Shown: in pieces, positions 16,671 through 24,277 of the stretch
Numbering within the stretch: position 1 is the first letter of the stretch
How the letters are laid out: each line of letters opens with the position of its first letter
Origin: Jejuia sp. UBA6058
Lineage (GTDB): Bacteria; Bacteroidota; Bacteroidia; Flavobacteriales; Flavobacteriaceae
Length of the DNA: 64,000 nt
Assembly (NCBI GenBank): GCA_002428965.1
Contig: DIYI01000009.1
Coordinates: 141,455 to 205,454 of the forward strand
Direction: 5' to 3'
The notes under the pieces: model-generated
Databases searched by the model: none
Seen by the model: only the letters and a program-made list of their open reading frames with translations
What the model was told of the DNA's origin: nothing
Made by a program: the position numbers and the translations under genes

Positions 16671-17948
16671 TTGTCCGATTACAAATTAGGTCTTGATTAT
16701 GCTTTGGAACAAGACCAAAGTGATACTTTAAAATCTTATCGAAATCAATTTCATATTCCTGAAGATGAACATGGAAATGAGGTGATTTATATGACTGGTA
16801 ATTCTCTTGGATTACAACCAAAAACGACTAAATCCTATGTAAATCAGGAGCTTGAAGATTGGGCTAATTTGGGTGTTGAAGGGCATTTTGAAGCCAAAAA
16901 TCCATGGCTAAAATATCATGAGTTTTTAACGGAACAAATGGCAGATATTGTTGGCGCCAAACCTATCGAAGTAGTGGTAATGAATACCTTAACAGCCAAC
17001 CTACATTTTTTAATGGCTTCATTTTATCAACCTACTTCTTCTCGATATAAAATATTGATTGAAAGTGATGCATTCCCTTCTGACAAATATGCGGTAGAAT
17101 CGCAATTGCGTCACCATGGATATAACCACAAAGATGAGCTAGTACTTTGGAAACCAAGAGAAGGTGAAGAACTCTTACGTTATGAGGATCTGGAAGGCAT
17201 TTTAAAAAAACAAGGCGACCAAATTGCCCTAATTATGATTGGTGGCGTAAATTATTATACTGGACAGTTTTTTGATTTGAGACGTATTACGGAGCTAGGT
17301 CATCAACATGGGTGTATAGTTGGGTTTGATTGCGCACATGGCGCTGGGAATGTCCAACTCAATTTACATGATTCAGGAGCGGATTTCGCTACTTGGTGTA
17401 CCTATAAATATTTGAATTCGGGTCCAGGAAGTTTAGCTGGCTGTTTTGTACATGAACGACATGCGTACCGAAAAGACCTTAACCGCTTTACTGGTTGGTG
17501 GAGTCACAACAAAGATACACGCTTTAACATGCGAGGGGAATTTGATCAATTACCCGGAGCTGAGGGTTGGCAATTAAGTAATCCACCCATTTTGTCTATG
17601 GCGGCTATTAAAGCCTCTTTAGATGTTTTCGCTGAAGTTGGGATGGAAGCACTCTCTAAAAAGTCTAAAAAATTAACGGGATATTTTGAATTTTTATTGA
17701 AAGAATTGGGTGAAGACACCATTAGAATCATTACACCTAGCAATCCCGAGGAACGAGGTTGTCAGTTGTCTATTCAGGTGAAAAATGCAGATAAATCGCT
17801 TCACGATAAATTAACAAAAGCATGCGTGATTAGCGATTGGAGAGAACCGGATGTTATTCGTTGTGCACCTGTGCCACTTTATAATTCGTTTGAAGATGTG
17901 ATCAGACTTGTTGAAAAACTAAAGTCCATTTTAACCTTCCCAAAGTGA
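16671..17948 (+). CDS. kynU: Kynureninase
   Basis: A 425-residue PLP enzyme (aminotransferase class V fold) that cleaves kynurenine to anthranilate and alanine, or 3-hydroxykynurenine to 3-hydroxyanthranilate. Family signatures: TGNSLGLQPK near the N-terminus, PSDKYAVESQ, FDCAHGAGN (Asp for the pyridine nitrogen) and CTYKYLNSGPG with the Schiff-base lysine, then TGWWSH. Length is normal. I place the start at the TTG at 16671 (reading SDYKLGLDYALEQD) because homologues begin at this motif and a -7 box lies in front of it; an extended reading to 16635 would start upstream of the transcript. First gene of the kynurenine cluster. Confidence 0.93.
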   Translation: MSDYKLGLDYALEQDQSDTLKSYRNQFHIPEDEHGNEVIYMTGNSLGLQPKTTKSYVNQELEDWANLGVEGHFEAKNPWLKYHEFLTEQMADIVGAKPIEVVVMNTLTANLHFLMASFYQPTSSRYKILIESDAFPSDKYAVESQLRHHGYNHKDELVLWKPREGEELLRYEDLEGILKKQGDQIALIMIGGVNYYTGQFFDLRRITELGHQHGCIVGFDCAHGAGNVQLNLHDSGADFATWCTYKYLNSGPGSLAGCFVHERHAYRKDLNRFTGWWSHNKDTRFNMRGEFDQLPGAEGWQLSNPPILSMAAIKASLDVFAEVGMEALSKKSKKLTGYFEFLLKELGEDTIRIITPSNPEERGCQLSIQVKNADKSLHDKLTKACVISDWREPDVIRCAPVPLYNSFEDVIRLVEKLKSILTFPK

Positions 17949-18021
17949 AGAAACTGAAACGAACTGATTGTAATAAATAAAAGAGGCATGAACCGACTAA
18001 AGCAAAAGGTTGAGCCCTAAA

Positions 18022-18225
18022 TCAATTCAAAGAATTGAACATTGAAATGCAGAAATAATGAGTGAAGGAATGTAGATGCAAAGCGAAGCTTTAAGCACGG
18101 AATTCCGAGAGCGAATGGTGCTTTAGCAATTTCCTCATTTCTATTTGATTTTTTGGTTCGTTTTGCATCAAGACAAAATGAATGTACATTTAAAACATAA
18201 TGAGATCCTGAAATAAGTTCAGGAT
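18022..18225 (+). repeat. Hairpin-rich intergenic element between kynU and kmo
   Basis: A non-coding stretch packed with inverted repeats. These are TCAATTC/GAATTGA (18022-18038), AAAGC/GCTTT (18080-18092), AAGCAC/GTGCTT (18093-18123) enclosing the palindrome GGAATTCC, TTCGTTTTG/CAAAATGAA (18157-18182, one wobble) and ATCCTGAA/TTCAGGAT (18205-18225). AGAAATAATGAG (18051-18062) also partly matches CTCATTTCT (18134-18142) across the middle. Either a mobile MITE/REP-like element or a structured leader. The last hairpin covers the first possible kmo start codon. Confidence 0.6.
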
Positions 18226-18232
18226 GACAAAA

Positions 18233-19633
18233 ATGGAAAGACAGAAAGAGAACATATTAATCATAGGTGCAGGACTTTGCGGTAGCCTTTTAGCATTACG
18301 ATTGGGACAACGAGGTTATAATGTTAATGTTTATGAGATGCGCCCCGATTTACGAAAAGTAGATATAAGTGCTGGTCGTTCTATAAACTTAGCTTTTTCT
18401 GATCGTGGTAATAAGGGCATGAAATTAGTCGGTATTGAAGAAAAAGTAAAACAATTGTGTATTCCGATGCACGGGCGTATGATACATGATGTGCACGGAA
18501 ACACGTTTCAATCTAACTATAGCGGAAGGGATCATGAGTACATCAATTCTATTTCGCGTGGGGGCTTGAACGCGCTACTTCTAGATGAGGCCGAAAAACA
18601 TGAAAACGTCAGTATCTATTTCAATAAAAAATGCAAGTCTGTAAACTTTCAAAAAACAACGGCACTTTTTAAAGATTATCATACCAAAGACGAATTTGTT
18701 GAGGATGCAGACGTAATAATCGCTACAGACGGCGCAGGTTCCGCTTTGCGAAAAAGCTATTATCTTGGTAAAAAATTCCTGTTTAGTTTTTCACAAAACT
18801 ACCTAACTCACGGCTACAAGGAGCTCACTATTTTACCGAAGGAAAACGGTGATTATAAAATCCATAAAAATGCCCTTCATATTTGGCCTCGTGGTAGTTT
18901 TATGTTGATTGCATTACCAAATCTAGATGGCAGTTTTACTGTAACGCTTTTTTTAAGTTATGATGAAGGTGAGTACAACTTCAATAATTTAACTAATGAA
19001 GAGTGTGTTTTAGAATTCTTTCAAAAGGAGTTCCCCGATGCTTTAGCAGTAATGCCAAACCTTTTAGATGATTTCTTCACCAATCCCACGGCACCTTTAG
19101 GCACCATAAAATGTTCACCATGGCATTACAAAGGCAATACACTTTTAATGGGTGATGCGGCTCATGCTATTGTCCCCTTTTATGGTCAAGGTATGAATGC
19201 GTCTTTTGAGGATGTGGTAGAATTTGATGCGATTTTAGACAAACATGAAGGCGATTGGGAAACTGTCTTATCAGAATATGAAAAAACGAGAAAGAAAGAT
19301 ACAGATGCCATTGCAGATTTAGCCATAGATAATTTTCATGAAATGAAAGATCATGTGGCCAATCCTATTTTTCAGGAAAAACGAAAAATAGAAATGGTTT
19401 TGGAAAAAGAGTTTCCAGATGATTATTCATCTAAATATAGTTTAGTTACCTTTAATGAGCATATGGGCTACCGTGAAGCTATGCTTAAAGGAAGAGCTCA
19501 GGATAAAGCTATTTTAAATATGTTGTCGGATGGGGTTATTTCACCTGCTGATGATCTTAAAGATATTTTAGAAAAAGTAAAATCAGAAACCGTAGCAATC
19601 TTGGAGGACGATACTATTGCTGGATTACACTAA
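18233..19633 (+). CDS. kmo: Kynurenine 3-monooxygenase
   Basis: A 466-residue FAD-dependent aromatic hydroxylase that converts kynurenine to 3-hydroxykynurenine with NADPH and O2. The FAD-binding GxGxxG is IIGAGLCGSLLALRL near residue 10, followed by an acidic strand end (VYEMRP). The second FAD motif is LMGDAAHAIVPFYGQGMNASFED, whose GD contacts the ribityl/phosphates. The C-terminal third is shorter and less hydrophobic than in mitochondrial KMO. Two start codons nine bases apart are possible (18224 and 18233). The first lies inside a repeat hairpin, so I prefer the second. It is followed after 5 bases by the RidA-type gene. Confidence 0.93.
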   Translation: MERQKENILIIGAGLCGSLLALRLGQRGYNVNVYEMRPDLRKVDISAGRSINLAFSDRGNKGMKLVGIEEKVKQLCIPMHGRMIHDVHGNTFQSNYSGRDHEYINSISRGGLNALLLDEAEKHENVSIYFNKKCKSVNFQKTTALFKDYHTKDEFVEDADVIIATDGAGSALRKSYYLGKKFLFSFSQNYLTHGYKELTILPKENGDYKIHKNALHIWPRGSFMLIALPNLDGSFTVTLFLSYDEGEYNFNNLTNEECVLEFFQKEFPDALAVMPNLLDDFFTNPTAPLGTIKCSPWHYKGNTLLMGDAAHAIVPFYGQGMNASFEDVVEFDAILDKHEGDWETVLSEYEKTRKKDTDAIADLAIDNFHEMKDHVANPIFQEKRKIEMVLEKEFPDDYSSKYSLVTFNEHMGYREAMLKGRAQDKAILNMLSDGVISPADDLKDILEKVKSETVAILEDDTIAGLH

Positions 19634-19638
19634 AAACC

Positions 19639-20043
19639 ATGAGTAAAAATACAGTTACACCCAGAGGTGCATACCCACATGTAAAACAAGTGGGTGATTT
19701 TATATTTATTTCGGGCACAAGTTCAAGACGACCTGATAATTCTATTGCTGGTGTAGACATTATTGATGATATGGGTACCAAGCACCTCAATATTGAGGTG
19801 CAAACACGAGAGGTTTTGAAGAACATTGATAGTAATTTGGCAAAGGTAGGTGCTTCATTAAAGGATGTTGTGGATGTTACAACTTTTTTAGTCAACATGA
19901 ATGATTTTGCGGATTACAACAAAGCCTACGCTGAGTTTTTTGATGCTGAAACCGGACCAACTCGAACAACGGTTGCGGTGCATCAATTACCTCATCCTGA
20001 TTTGGTTGTGGAGATTAAGGTTATAGCGCATAAACCTAAATAA
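19639..20043 (+). CDS. RidA-family protein, probable 2-aminomuconate deaminase
   Basis: A 134-residue YjgF/RidA protein (trimeric chorismate-mutase-like fold). It shows the family's FIFISGTSSRRP and the C-terminal TRTTVAVHQLP, in which the conserved arginine binds substrate carboxylate. General RidA proteins hydrolyse reactive enamines. In this cluster, directly behind kmo and next to the semialdehyde dehydrogenase, the likely job is deamination of 2-aminomuconate to 4-oxalocrotonate. This assignment rests on context; a general enamine-quenching role is the alternative. Confidence 0.85.
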   Translation: MSKNTVTPRGAYPHVKQVGDFIFISGTSSRRPDNSIAGVDIIDDMGTKHLNIEVQTREVLKNIDSNLAKVGASLKDVVDVTTFLVNMNDFADYNKAYAEFFDAETGPTRTTVAVHQLPHPDLVVEIKVIAHKPK

Positions 20044-20095
20044 ATTAGTTTTTACCACGAAGCTACCTATCGTAAACTTTTAAATTAGCTTTAAA

Positions 20096-20866
20096 GTGAG
20101 TAAAGTTTTCCGTAAGTCAAGAAAAGATATGATGAAAAAAAATCGTGTTAGGAAATATATCCTCTATGCCATAGGAGAAATTATTTTAGTGGTAATTGGA
20201 ATTTTAATAGCGCTTCAGATTAATAACTGGAACGATAAACGCATTCAAAAATCTCAATTGAAATCTGTTTTTAAAGTGGTTAAAGAAGACTTAAAAACGG
20301 ACACCTTAATGGTATCCCAAATTGTACAATTTTACGATACGATTAATAAGTATAGTATAAAGATTATGATGGATGAGATAACCACAAAAAACTTAGACAG
20401 TTGTAAAATATGCCCTAGTTTGGTTACAGTTTACAGACCAATGACCACACAAAAAAAGGGTTATAAGTTATTGCAGAACTTTAGCGACAATAACACTATA
20501 AAACCAGATAGTTTAGCAACAAACATCACTCAATTCTATGCTATTTTCAATGATTTAATTACTAACAACAACGATTTAGTCAAAAAAGAGGTATTAGAAA
20601 ATTTAGACTATTTTAAAAAACAACCTTGGTTTCTTAATTGGATGCAGGGTATCAAAGACCCACGAGTATTAGACTATTTTGGTTCTAGTGCAGATTTTAA
20701 AAATAGAGTTGCGGCTCATAATATCCTAGCAGCTCAAAACCACCAGCGCGTTTTAAAGATTTACAAGGAACAAGCTATTCAATTAATAGCTGCATTAGAT
20801 GAGCGAATAGAGAATAAAGATAAAACTAAAGAAGAAGAAGAAGAAGAAGAATCTGTTGAAAATTAA
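20096..20866 (+). CDS. DUF6090-family membrane protein
   Basis: A 256-residue protein with one N-terminal membrane helix preceded by basic residues. The segment KYILYAIGEIILVVIGILIA and the following LQINNWNDKR are the hallmark of DUF6090, a family common in Flavobacteriaceae with no assigned function. The extracytoplasmic part is helical, and the C-terminus ends in a run of seven glutamates. The GTG at 20096 is chosen as start since it gives the family's usual basic N-terminus; an ATG at 20129 is an alternative. It overlaps the aldehyde dehydrogenase start by 11 bases, so it is embedded in the kynurenine operon without an obvious catalytic role. Confidence 0.82.
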   Translation: MSKVFRKSRKDMMKKNRVRKYILYAIGEIILVVIGILIALQINNWNDKRIQKSQLKSVFKVVKEDLKTDTLMVSQIVQFYDTINKYSIKIMMDEITTKNLDSCKICPSLVTVYRPMTTQKKGYKLLQNFSDNNTIKPDSLATNITQFYAIFNDLITNNNDLVKKEVLENLDYFKKQPWFLNWMQGIKDPRVLDYFGSSADFKNRVAAHNILAAQNHQRVLKIYKEQAIQLIAALDERIENKDKTKEEEEEEESVEN

Positions 20867-22295
20867 AAACTTCATAAACGGCAAATTTGAAAATCCAATT
20901 TCAAATGATTGGATAGATAACTGCTGTCCTGCAAATGGTGAGGTTTATGGACAAATTCCAAACTCTTCAAAAGCCGATGTTGAAAAAGCATATCAAAATG
21001 CTCAATATGCTTTTGAGGTATGGTCGAAAACAACATTAGAGGAACGTAGTAGAATTCTAATTAAAATTTCTGAACTATTAGAAACTAATTTAGATCGTTT
21101 TGCAGAAGCCGAAAGTAAGGATAATGGCAAGCCCTTGAGTTTAGCAAAAGCTATCGATATTCCCAGAGCCGCTAGTAATTTTCGATTTTTCGGAAATGCC
21201 ATAACACAATTTTCAAGTGAAAGTCATGAAAGCGTAGGGCAAAACGCCATAAATTATACGTTGAGACAACCTATTGGGGTTGTGGGCTGTATATCACCAT
21301 GGAATTTACCCCTTTATTTATTCACATGGAAAATCGCTCCGGCTTTAGCTGCTGGAAATTGTGTGATAGCCAAACCAAGTGAAGTTACGCCAACAACTGC
21401 CTATTTATTAGGCGAAATTTGTAATGAAGCTAGATTACCCAAAGGTGTTCTAAGTATTATTCATGGTTTAGGCAACACCACAGGACAAGCTATTGTGGAG
21501 CATCCTGAAATAAAAGCGATTTCTTTTACTGGAGGCACACAAACAGGCGCTCATATTGCAAAAATAGCAGCACCAATGTTTAAAAAACTTTCCTTAGAAT
21601 TAGGAGGAAAAAATCCTAATATCATTTTTTCAGATTGCGATTATGAGGATATGTTAGATACCACCGTACGTTCGTCATTTTCAAACCAAGGACAAATATG
21701 TTTATGTGGCAGTCGTATTTTCGTAGAGGCTTCTATTTATGATAAATTCAAATCTGATTTTATTAAAAAAGTAAAACAACTTAGAGTGGGTCACCCTTCC
21801 GACTCTAAAACAGATATTGGTGCAATAGTTTCTAAACCGCACTTAGAAAAAGTATTAAACTACGTTGACATAGCAAAAGCTGAAGGCGGAAAAGTACTTT
21901 GTGGTGGCAATAAGGTTTCTATTGATGGTTATGAAAACGGCTATTATATGGAACCTACAATAATAGAAGTTCCAAATAATGGGGGCCGCATCAATCAAGA
22001 AGAAGTATTTGGGCCAGTTGTAACCATAATGCCATTTAAAACAGAAAAAGAAGTCCTAGAAATGGCAAATAATGTGAAATATGGCTTATCTTCAACACTC
22101 TGGACGAACGACTTAAAACGTACCATGAGAATGAATCAAAAATTACAATGTGGTATTGTTTGGGTAAATACATGGATGCTGAGAGATTTAAGAACACCTT
22201 TTGGAGGTACAAAAGCTTCTGGCATTGGACGAGAAGGTGGATTTGAAGCACTTCGTTTCTTTACAGAACCTAAAAATGTTTGTATTAAATATTAA
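20856..22295 (+). CDS. Aldehyde dehydrogenase, probable 2-aminomuconate 6-semialdehyde dehydrogenase
   Basis: A 479-residue NAD-dependent aldehyde dehydrogenase. The catalytic nucleophile is Cys282 in NQGQICLCGSR, the general base is Glu248 in LELGGKNPN, and the oxyanion Asn is in SPWNLP (150). The cofactor loop is FTGGTQTG. The hydroxymuconic/aminomuconic subfamily fits because the neighbouring genes make 2-aminomuconate semialdehyde. The reaction would yield 2-aminomuconate, the substrate of the RidA-type deaminase two genes upstream. TTG start at 20856, inside the end of the DUF6090 gene. Assignment of the precise substrate is by context. Confidence 0.9.
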   Translation: MKIKNFINGKFENPISNDWIDNCCPANGEVYGQIPNSSKADVEKAYQNAQYAFEVWSKTTLEERSRILIKISELLETNLDRFAEAESKDNGKPLSLAKAIDIPRAASNFRFFGNAITQFSSESHESVGQNAINYTLRQPIGVVGCISPWNLPLYLFTWKIAPALAAGNCVIAKPSEVTPTTAYLLGEICNEARLPKGVLSIIHGLGNTTGQAIVEHPEIKAISFTGGTQTGAHIAKIAAPMFKKLSLELGGKNPNIIFSDCDYEDMLDTTVRSSFSNQGQICLCGSRIFVEASIYDKFKSDFIKKVKQLRVGHPSDSKTDIGAIVSKPHLEKVLNYVDIAKAEGGKVLCGGNKVSIDGYENGYYMEPTIIEVPNNGGRINQEEVFGPVVTIMPFKTEKEVLEMANNVKYGLSSTLWTNDLKRTMRMNQKLQCGIVWVNTWMLRDLRTPFGGTKASGIGREGGFEALRFFTEPKNVCIKY

Positions 22296-22313
22296 TTAAC
22301 CAACCCATTACAA

Positions 22314-23096
22314 ATGAACCTCAACTTGAATAATAAAAATGCCTTAGTATGCGGCGCTACTCAAGGTATAGGAAAAGCAACAGCCATAGCTCTTGCCCAA
22401 GAAGGTGTAAATGTAACACTTGTGGCAAGAAATAGAGAAAAGCTTAAAGCCGTTTTAGCTGAATTACCTCAGCATAGAAACCACAATCATATTGTTGTAG
22501 ATTTTTTAAACCCTAGAGATTTACAAGAACAAGTCATTAAGTTTATTGAAAAATATTATGGCTTTCACATAGTTATTAATAATACCGGCGGACCCGCAAG
22601 TGGTGAAATAATAAACGCCAGTTTAGAAGCTTTTGAAAATGCTTTTACCATGCACTTAAAATGCAATCATTTGTTGGCTCAAGCCACAATACCATTTATG
22701 AAAGAAGAAGGCTTTGGCAGAATTGTTAATGTTATTTCAACTTCCGTAAAAGAGCCCATACCTAGACTTGGCGTTAGCAATACCATAAGAGGTGCTGTAG
22801 GCAATTGGAGTAAAACCTTGAGTACTGAAGTAGCAGAATTTGGTATCACTGTAAACAATGTACTCCCTGGGTTTACTGAAACAGAACGCTTATCAGAAAT
22901 CATAAAGATTAAAGCAAAACTAGAGGACACTTCTATTGAAGAAATGACCGAAATAATGAAAAATTATACGCCTGCTAAACGTTTTGCGCAACCTGAAGAA
23001 ACAGCCAATGCTATTGTTTTTCTCGCCAGTGAAGCTGCTAGTTACATAAATGGGATAAACGTTCCAGTGGATGGCGGGAGAACTAAATCTTTGTAA
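22314..23096 (+). CDS. Atypical SDR oxidoreductase without the catalytic YxxxK
   Basis: A 260-residue SDR-fold protein. The cofactor loop GATQGIGKATA (about 14-24), a variant NNTGGPASG instead of NNAG, and the C-terminal INGINVPVDGGR are present. At the place of the active-site YxxxK it reads SNTIRGAVG, so Tyr and Lys are replaced. This matches a known atypical subgroup of beta-ketoacyl-ACP reductase-like SDRs. It may catalyse with other residues or bind ligand only. It lies 18 bases after the semialdehyde dehydrogenase and before haaO, hence probably part of the same catabolic pathway. Confidence 0.85.
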   Translation: MNLNLNNKNALVCGATQGIGKATAIALAQEGVNVTLVARNREKLKAVLAELPQHRNHNHIVVDFLNPRDLQEQVIKFIEKYYGFHIVINNTGGPASGEIINASLEAFENAFTMHLKCNHLLAQATIPFMKEEGFGRIVNVISTSVKEPIPRLGVSNTIRGAVGNWSKTLSTEVAEFGITVNNVLPGFTETERLSEIIKIKAKLEDTSIEEMTEIMKNYTPAKRFAQPEETANAIVFLASEAASYINGINVPVDGGRTKSL

Positions 23097-23166
23097 AAAG
23101 CCCTCTTCAACTGCTCAAATGCAGAAAGAGTTACATCAAGATGTATTATCTTTATATAGTTTAATT

Positions 23167-23208
23167 AAAACTCAATTTCCCACATTGAGTTTTCCGTTTA
23201 AAGCGGAA
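23167..23208 (+). promoter_or_regulatory. Two tandem hairpins in front of haaO
   Basis: AAAACTCAAT (23167-23176) pairs with ATTGAGTTTT (23184-23193) around a 7-base loop, and TTCCG (23192-23196) pairs with CGGAA (23204-23208). The first stem's T-rich end could make it a terminator or attenuator in the 129-bp gap between the SDR and haaO. The two stems share two bases and might form alternatively. Confidence 0.45.
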
Positions 23209-23225
23209 TTAATTGGGTTTCTTTT

Positions 23226-23717
23226 ATGAGTACACTATATCCACCTATTAATTTTAAAGCTTGGATTGAAGAACATCGTCATTTGTTAAGACCACCTGTT
23301 GGTAATAAAGTCGTCTGGGAAAATGGCGATTTTATTGTTATGGTAGTTGGTGGGCCCAATGACAGAACAGACTATCACTACAATGAAACCCCAGAGTTTT
23401 TCTATCAAGTTGAAGGCGACATTATTTTAAAAGTTATTGACGAAGGAGAACCCAAAGACATCCATATTAAAGAAGGGGAGATATTTTTGTTACCACCTAA
23501 GATTCCGCATTCACCTCAACGTGGTGCAAATACTGTTGGTTTGGTTATAGAATATCCAAGACCTGAAGGAGTAAAAGATAAATTGCAATGGTATTCTGAA
23601 GACAATGGCAGTCTGGAATACGAGGAGGAGTTTACTTTAGCGAATATTGAAACGGATCTACCCAAAATTTTTGACAGATATAACAATGAAATTAAGAAAG
23701 ATACTTCTAATGAGTAA
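23226..23717 (+). CDS. haaO: 3-Hydroxyanthranilate 3,4-dioxygenase, cysteine-free
   Basis: A 163-residue cupin dioxygenase that opens the ring of 3-hydroxyanthranilate to 2-amino-3-carboxymuconate semialdehyde. The catalytic iron ligands are His51, Glu57 and His95 (DYHYNETPEFFY and PPKIPHSPQR). Arg47 and Arg99 stand where the enzyme binds substrate and dioxygen. Bacterial homologues usually carry a second, rubredoxin-like iron site made of two CxxC pairs in the C-terminal arm. Here the first pair reads S124-E-D-N127, the second is absent, and the protein has no cysteine. Catalysis should not need that site. Position in the kynurenine cluster supports the call. Confidence 0.93.
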   Translation: MSTLYPPINFKAWIEEHRHLLRPPVGNKVVWENGDFIVMVVGGPNDRTDYHYNETPEFFYQVEGDIILKVIDEGEPKDIHIKEGEIFLLPPKIPHSPQRGANTVGLVIEYPRPEGVKDKLQWYSEDNGSLEYEEEFTLANIETDLPKIFDRYNNEIKKDTSNE

Positions 23718-23764
23718 CAGATAATTATTTAAGTCTTTAAAAGATCATGATTGAAAATTACACA

Positions 23765-24277
23765 ATGAAAAAACTTCTGATATTCATATTCATAATATTT
23801 ATCTTAGAAAACCATGGAAGCATTGAAATAAATACAAACTTCAAAACCTCAAAAACTGAACTTACAGTTACTGAAAATGATGATTCTAGCGAAGTTTTGA
23901 GGACTTCTAGTTGCAATAGCAACGTAGATTCTCTTACAGTAAATATCTCAAATGTTGGTCTAGGAGGAAGTTGGTTGAAAATAGAAATAAGAGATTCTAT
24001 TAGACCAAAAATAGGTTTGTGGTCGGACTACAAACAGTATAACAACGAGTACTCAACTGATATCGAACTTGAATCATACAGTTTAAAATTGAATAAAAAT
24101 AAATACGCCATAGGTGATACCATAATGGGGCATATAAAATGTAAATCTAAGACTTCCAAATATCTTAGGGGGAATGTGTTCCTAGAAATGGAAGGCGATT
24201 TTTTTAGTATAGTTGGAAAAACTATTTTAATGAGAAAAGATGGTAAGAAACTTGTCTTAGACACCAAAGATATATGA
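23765..24277 (+). CDS. Unknown protein inside the kynurenine cluster
   Basis: A 170-residue protein with an N-terminal hydrophobic segment (KKLLIFIFIIFILEN), most likely a signal peptide, then a polar region (about 25-70) and a C-terminal part with alternating hydrophobics (YAIGDTIMGHIKC and LRGNVFLEMEG) that suggests a beta-sandwich. I do not recognise the family. An in-frame ATG 18 bases earlier (23747) is also possible; I chose the one giving a normal signal sequence. Its stop overlaps the ACMSD start by four bases, so it is translated with the pathway gene although an exported protein has no obvious place in the pathway. Confidence 0.65.
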   Translation: MKKLLIFIFIIFILENHGSIEINTNFKTSKTELTVTENDDSSEVLRTSSCNSNVDSLTVNISNVGLGGSWLKIEIRDSIRPKIGLWSDYKQYNNEYSTDIELESYSLKLNKNKYAIGDTIMGHIKCKSKTSKYLRGNVFLEMEGDFFSIVGKTILMRKDGKKLVLDTKDI

